Of a DNA stretch of 64,000 nucleotides, positions 62,259-64,000 are shown piece by piece. The notes under the pieces are model-generated. The model was given only the letters and a program-made list of their open reading frames with translations, was not told the DNA's origin and made no database searches. Positions within the stretch are counted from its first letter, which is position 1, and the number at the start of each line of letters is the position of its first letter. The position numbers and the translations under genes were made by a program. Origin of the DNA: Streptomyces sp. NBRC 110035 (GTDB taxonomy: Bacteria > Actinomycetota > Actinomycetes > Streptomycetales > Streptomycetaceae); assembly GCF_000829695.1 (NCBI RefSeq), contig NZ_BBNN01000033.1, positions 22,910 through 86,909 on the forward strand. Direction: 5' to 3'.

Positions 62259-63161
62259 CTACACCGGCATCCAGTTCGGGAGCGCCTCGACCCGCTCGGC
62301 CCACCCGGCGGGCGGTGCCCCGACCTTCCCCGCCGCGATCACCCCGCCCACGATGGCACAGGTGGTGTCGACGTCCCCGCCGACCTGGGCCGTGGTCCAG
62401 AAGGCCTCTTCGTAGTCGCCCAGGGCCCGGGCGGCCGACCACAGCGCGAAAGGCACGGTGTCGTGGGCCGTCGTCCGCCGTCCGCACCCCAGTACGGCGG
62501 CGACGGTGGCCGCGTCGCCGTAGTCGAACATGTCCCGGGCCCGGCGCAGTCCCGCACCGACCGCACTCCTCCCGGGCACCAGCGCGACGACCCCGTCGAG
62601 CAGTGCTTCGGGCCCGGGTGGCCCGCCGGGGGCGGCGGCGAGTGCGGCCGCCGCGGCGACGGCCATCGCGCCGACCACGGCCTCGCGGTGCTGGTGGGTG
62701 GGGTAGGCCGAGATCTCGGCCTGGTGGACCGCCTGCTCCGGATCGTCCGCGTACCAGGCGCCCAGGGGCGCGATGCGCATCGCGGCGCCGTTGCCCCAGG
62801 AACCCCGGCCGTCGAAGAGTCCGGCGGCGAGCTCGCGCCAGTCACCGCCTTCGCGGACCAGCCGCAGCAGCCGGTTGACCGCGGGCCCGTAGCCACGGTC
62901 GAAGTCATGGCGCCGGGCGAAGGACTGCGCGAGGGCGTCCTGGTCGATCCGCCGGTGGTCGGCGAGGACGGCGACGACCGAGCAGGCCATCTCCGTGTCG
63001 TCCGTCCACTGCCAGGAGCCCGGAGGCAGCTCACGGCGCATGAGCAGCGGATAGTTCACCGGGACGAAGAACTGTGAGCCCAGCGCGTCCCCCACGGACA
63101 GTCCGCGCAGGCTGGCCAGGGCGCGGTCGAGGCGCCCGGCGGTGGTGGAGTCAGCGGTCAT
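62259..63161 (-). CDS. ADP-ribosylglycohydrolase family protein
   Basis: A 300-aa DraG-like hydrolase that removes ADP-ribose from proteins or other acceptors. Binuclear metal motifs: GDALGS (about residues 24-29), WTDDTEM (52-58, with the conserved Asp-Asp), GSWGNGAAMR, and the C-terminal GGDVDTTCAIVGG (near 264). ATG start lies 12 nt after the stop of the histidine-phosphatase gene, so they are cotranscribed. Substrate not determined. Confidence 0.93.
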   Translation of the reverse strand: MTADSTTAGRLDRALASLRGLSVGDALGSQFFVPVNYPLLMRRELPPGSWQWTDDTEMACSVVAVLADHRRIDQDALAQSFARRHDFDRGYGPAVNRLLRLVREGGDWRELAAGLFDGRGSWGNGAAMRIAPLGAWYADDPEQAVHQAEISAYPTHQHREAVVGAMAVAAAAALAAAPGGPPGPEALLDGVVALVPGRSAVGAGLRRARDMFDYGDAATVAAVLGCGRRTTAHDTVPFALWSAARALGDYEEAFWTTAQVGGDVDTTCAIVGGVIAAGKVGAPPAGWAERVEALPNWMPV

Positions 63162-63173
63162 CGCCCTGCCACC

Positions 63174-63833
63174 CTATCCGGTGATCCCGTACGGTTCCGG
63201 CTGCCGCCACTGGTCGAAGGGCCGGTCGAGCGTGTACTTGCCGTCCTGCCCCAGGACGAGCACCCGCATCTCGGCGTTCCCGGGGTTGGACAGCGACTCG
63301 AACTCCGCCACGGTCCAGTGGAACCAGCGCATGCAGAACAGCCGCATGGCAAGGCCGTGCGTCACGATGAGGACGTTCGGCGGGTGGTCGGGGGCCTCGA
63401 AACTGCGGAACAGGCTCTCCAGGAAGCCTCCGACCCGGTCGTAGACGTCAGCACCGGACTCGCCCTGGGCGAAGCGGTAGAAGAAGTGGCCGTACGCGTC
63501 CCGGTACACCTTCTGCAGGCGGACGTCCTTCTGGTCCTGCCAGTTGCCCCAGTCCTGCTCACGCAGTCTCGGCTCCTCACGCACACGTATGCGTCCCGGA
63601 TCGAGACCGAAGGCGCGCAGCGTCTCGTGCGTGCGGCGGTAGGGGGACACGTACACGCTGACCAGTTCCTCACCGAACAGGTCGTGCAGCCGCTTGCCCG
63701 TCTCCTCGGCCTGCCGCCGGCCCCGCTCGGTCAGGGCCAGTGCGTGATCGGGTTCGCGCTCGTAAACGGTGTCGTCAACATTGCCCGTTGATTCACCGTG
63801 CCGGACAAGGACGATGCGCCGTGGTCGTACCAT
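63174..63833 (-). CDS. Histidine phosphatase family (phosphoglycerate-mutase-like) protein
   Basis: A 219-aa member of the RHG superfamily: LVRHGEST gives H12 phospho-acceptor, SVYVSPYRRTHETL the second conserved Arg, and LIVTHGLAMRLF the distal His. The segment REQDWGNWQDQKD matches a group of bacterial broad-specificity phosphatases more than true phosphoglycerate mutase (length about 250). First gene of a two-gene operon with the ADP-ribosylglycohydrolase. Confidence 0.93.
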   Translation of the reverse strand: MVRPRRIVLVRHGESTGNVDDTVYEREPDHALALTERGRRQAEETGKRLHDLFGEELVSVYVSPYRRTHETLRAFGLDPGRIRVREEPRLREQDWGNWQDQKDVRLQKVYRDAYGHFFYRFAQGESGADVYDRVGGFLESLFRSFEAPDHPPNVLIVTHGLAMRLFCMRWFHWTVAEFESLSNPGNAEMRVLVLGQDGKYTLDRPFDQWRQPEPYGITG

Positions 63834-63939
63834 ACTGAAACCCTAGAACGGCGGACGGCGGACCGAGCACCCGTACGCGCCTCATACGGCACAGGTCACA
63901 CACTTCCTTCGCTTCGGGGCCGTTCTCCACCCCGAAACC

Positions 63940-64000
63940 TCAGACCGTCCAGACCGGCTCCATGTCCACGATGTCCCCCGTGAGCGCCGCGATGTCGGCC
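63940..64000 (-). CDS. 3' end of a minus-strand gene running off the window
   Basis: The last 19 codons and a TGA stop at 63940-63942 of a gene whose 5' part lies beyond the window; the peptide ends IAALTGDIVDMEPVWTV. Third positions are strongly G/C-rich, supporting real coding. Family not identifiable from this fragment. Confidence 0.6.
   Translation of the reverse strand, partial: ADIAALTGDIVDMEPVWTV

Overview
The window is a piece of a high-GC actinomycete chromosome, almost certainly Streptomyces. The reasons are the extreme third-position GC, frequent GTG starts and 4-nt start/stop overlaps, and lineage-typical genes: hrdB (principal sigma factor), a WhiH-type regulator, sepH, cutRS, and parC/parE. 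Gene order resembles, from memory, the conserved core region of Streptomyces coelicolor between cutRS and hrdB/whiH. I see no rRNA, tRNA, CRISPR array, insertion sequence or prophage; almost everything is housekeeping, envelope, ion-homeostasis or developmental.

Layout. 0-4 kb: a minus-strand thioesterase-dut-DUF3710 operon, a DUF3093 membrane protein, and a DUF4193 zinc-ribbon gene followed by an EcsC-like gene. 4-6.2 kb: the cutR-cutS two-component system. 6.7-12.5 kb: a 57-aa protein behind a consensus SigR-type promoter, an inositol-monophosphatase-family enzyme, ferrochelatase, and a divergent MFS transporter overlapping an FAD lactone oxidase. 13-19.2 kb: sepH, a rhodanese, a VOC protein, a small EF-hand protein, tdk, an alkaline-phosphatase-type enzyme and DUF5998. 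19.3-25.6 kb: a complete Mrp/Mnh sodium/proton antiporter operon with MnhA and MnhB fused. 26-31.4 kb: a GNAT/acyl-CoA-synthetase fusion of the PatA type, ptsH under a DasR-like operator, a GntR/FCD regulator, and an M23 peptidase behind a c-di-AMP (ydaO-type) riboswitch. 31.7-47.4 kb: an M16 protease pair, parC, a CobW-type GTPase, an iron-box-controlled sucrase/ferredoxin-like protein, a CitA/CitB-type two-component system facing a DUF485/solute-sodium symporter pair, and parE. 47.5-54.6 kb: a secreted trypsin, hrdB, a WhiH-like regulator, a one-polypeptide ABC transporter and an NrtR-like NUDIX regulator. 54.7-64 kb: DUF4192, a RecQ helicase with a C-terminal phosphoribosyltransferase-like domain, two hypothetical proteins, rnhB, a decayed 0.8-kb region, an ADP-ribosylglycohydrolase, a histidine phosphatase, and the 3' end of a further gene.

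Several regulatory elements are directly readable: a dre site before ptsH, an iron box abutting a GTG start, a ydaO riboswitch, a GGAAT-N18-GTT promoter, and about a dozen long GC-rich hairpins between transcription units. Together they tie iron, N-acetylglucosamine/PTS, c-di-AMP and thiol-stress signals to cell-wall and developmental genes. No wholly new multi-gene system stands out. The most unusual items are the RecQ-phosphoribosyltransferase fusion, the riboswitch and operator sites, the stop-codon overlap of parC with the CobW gene, and the G-rich tract after the NUDIX gene.
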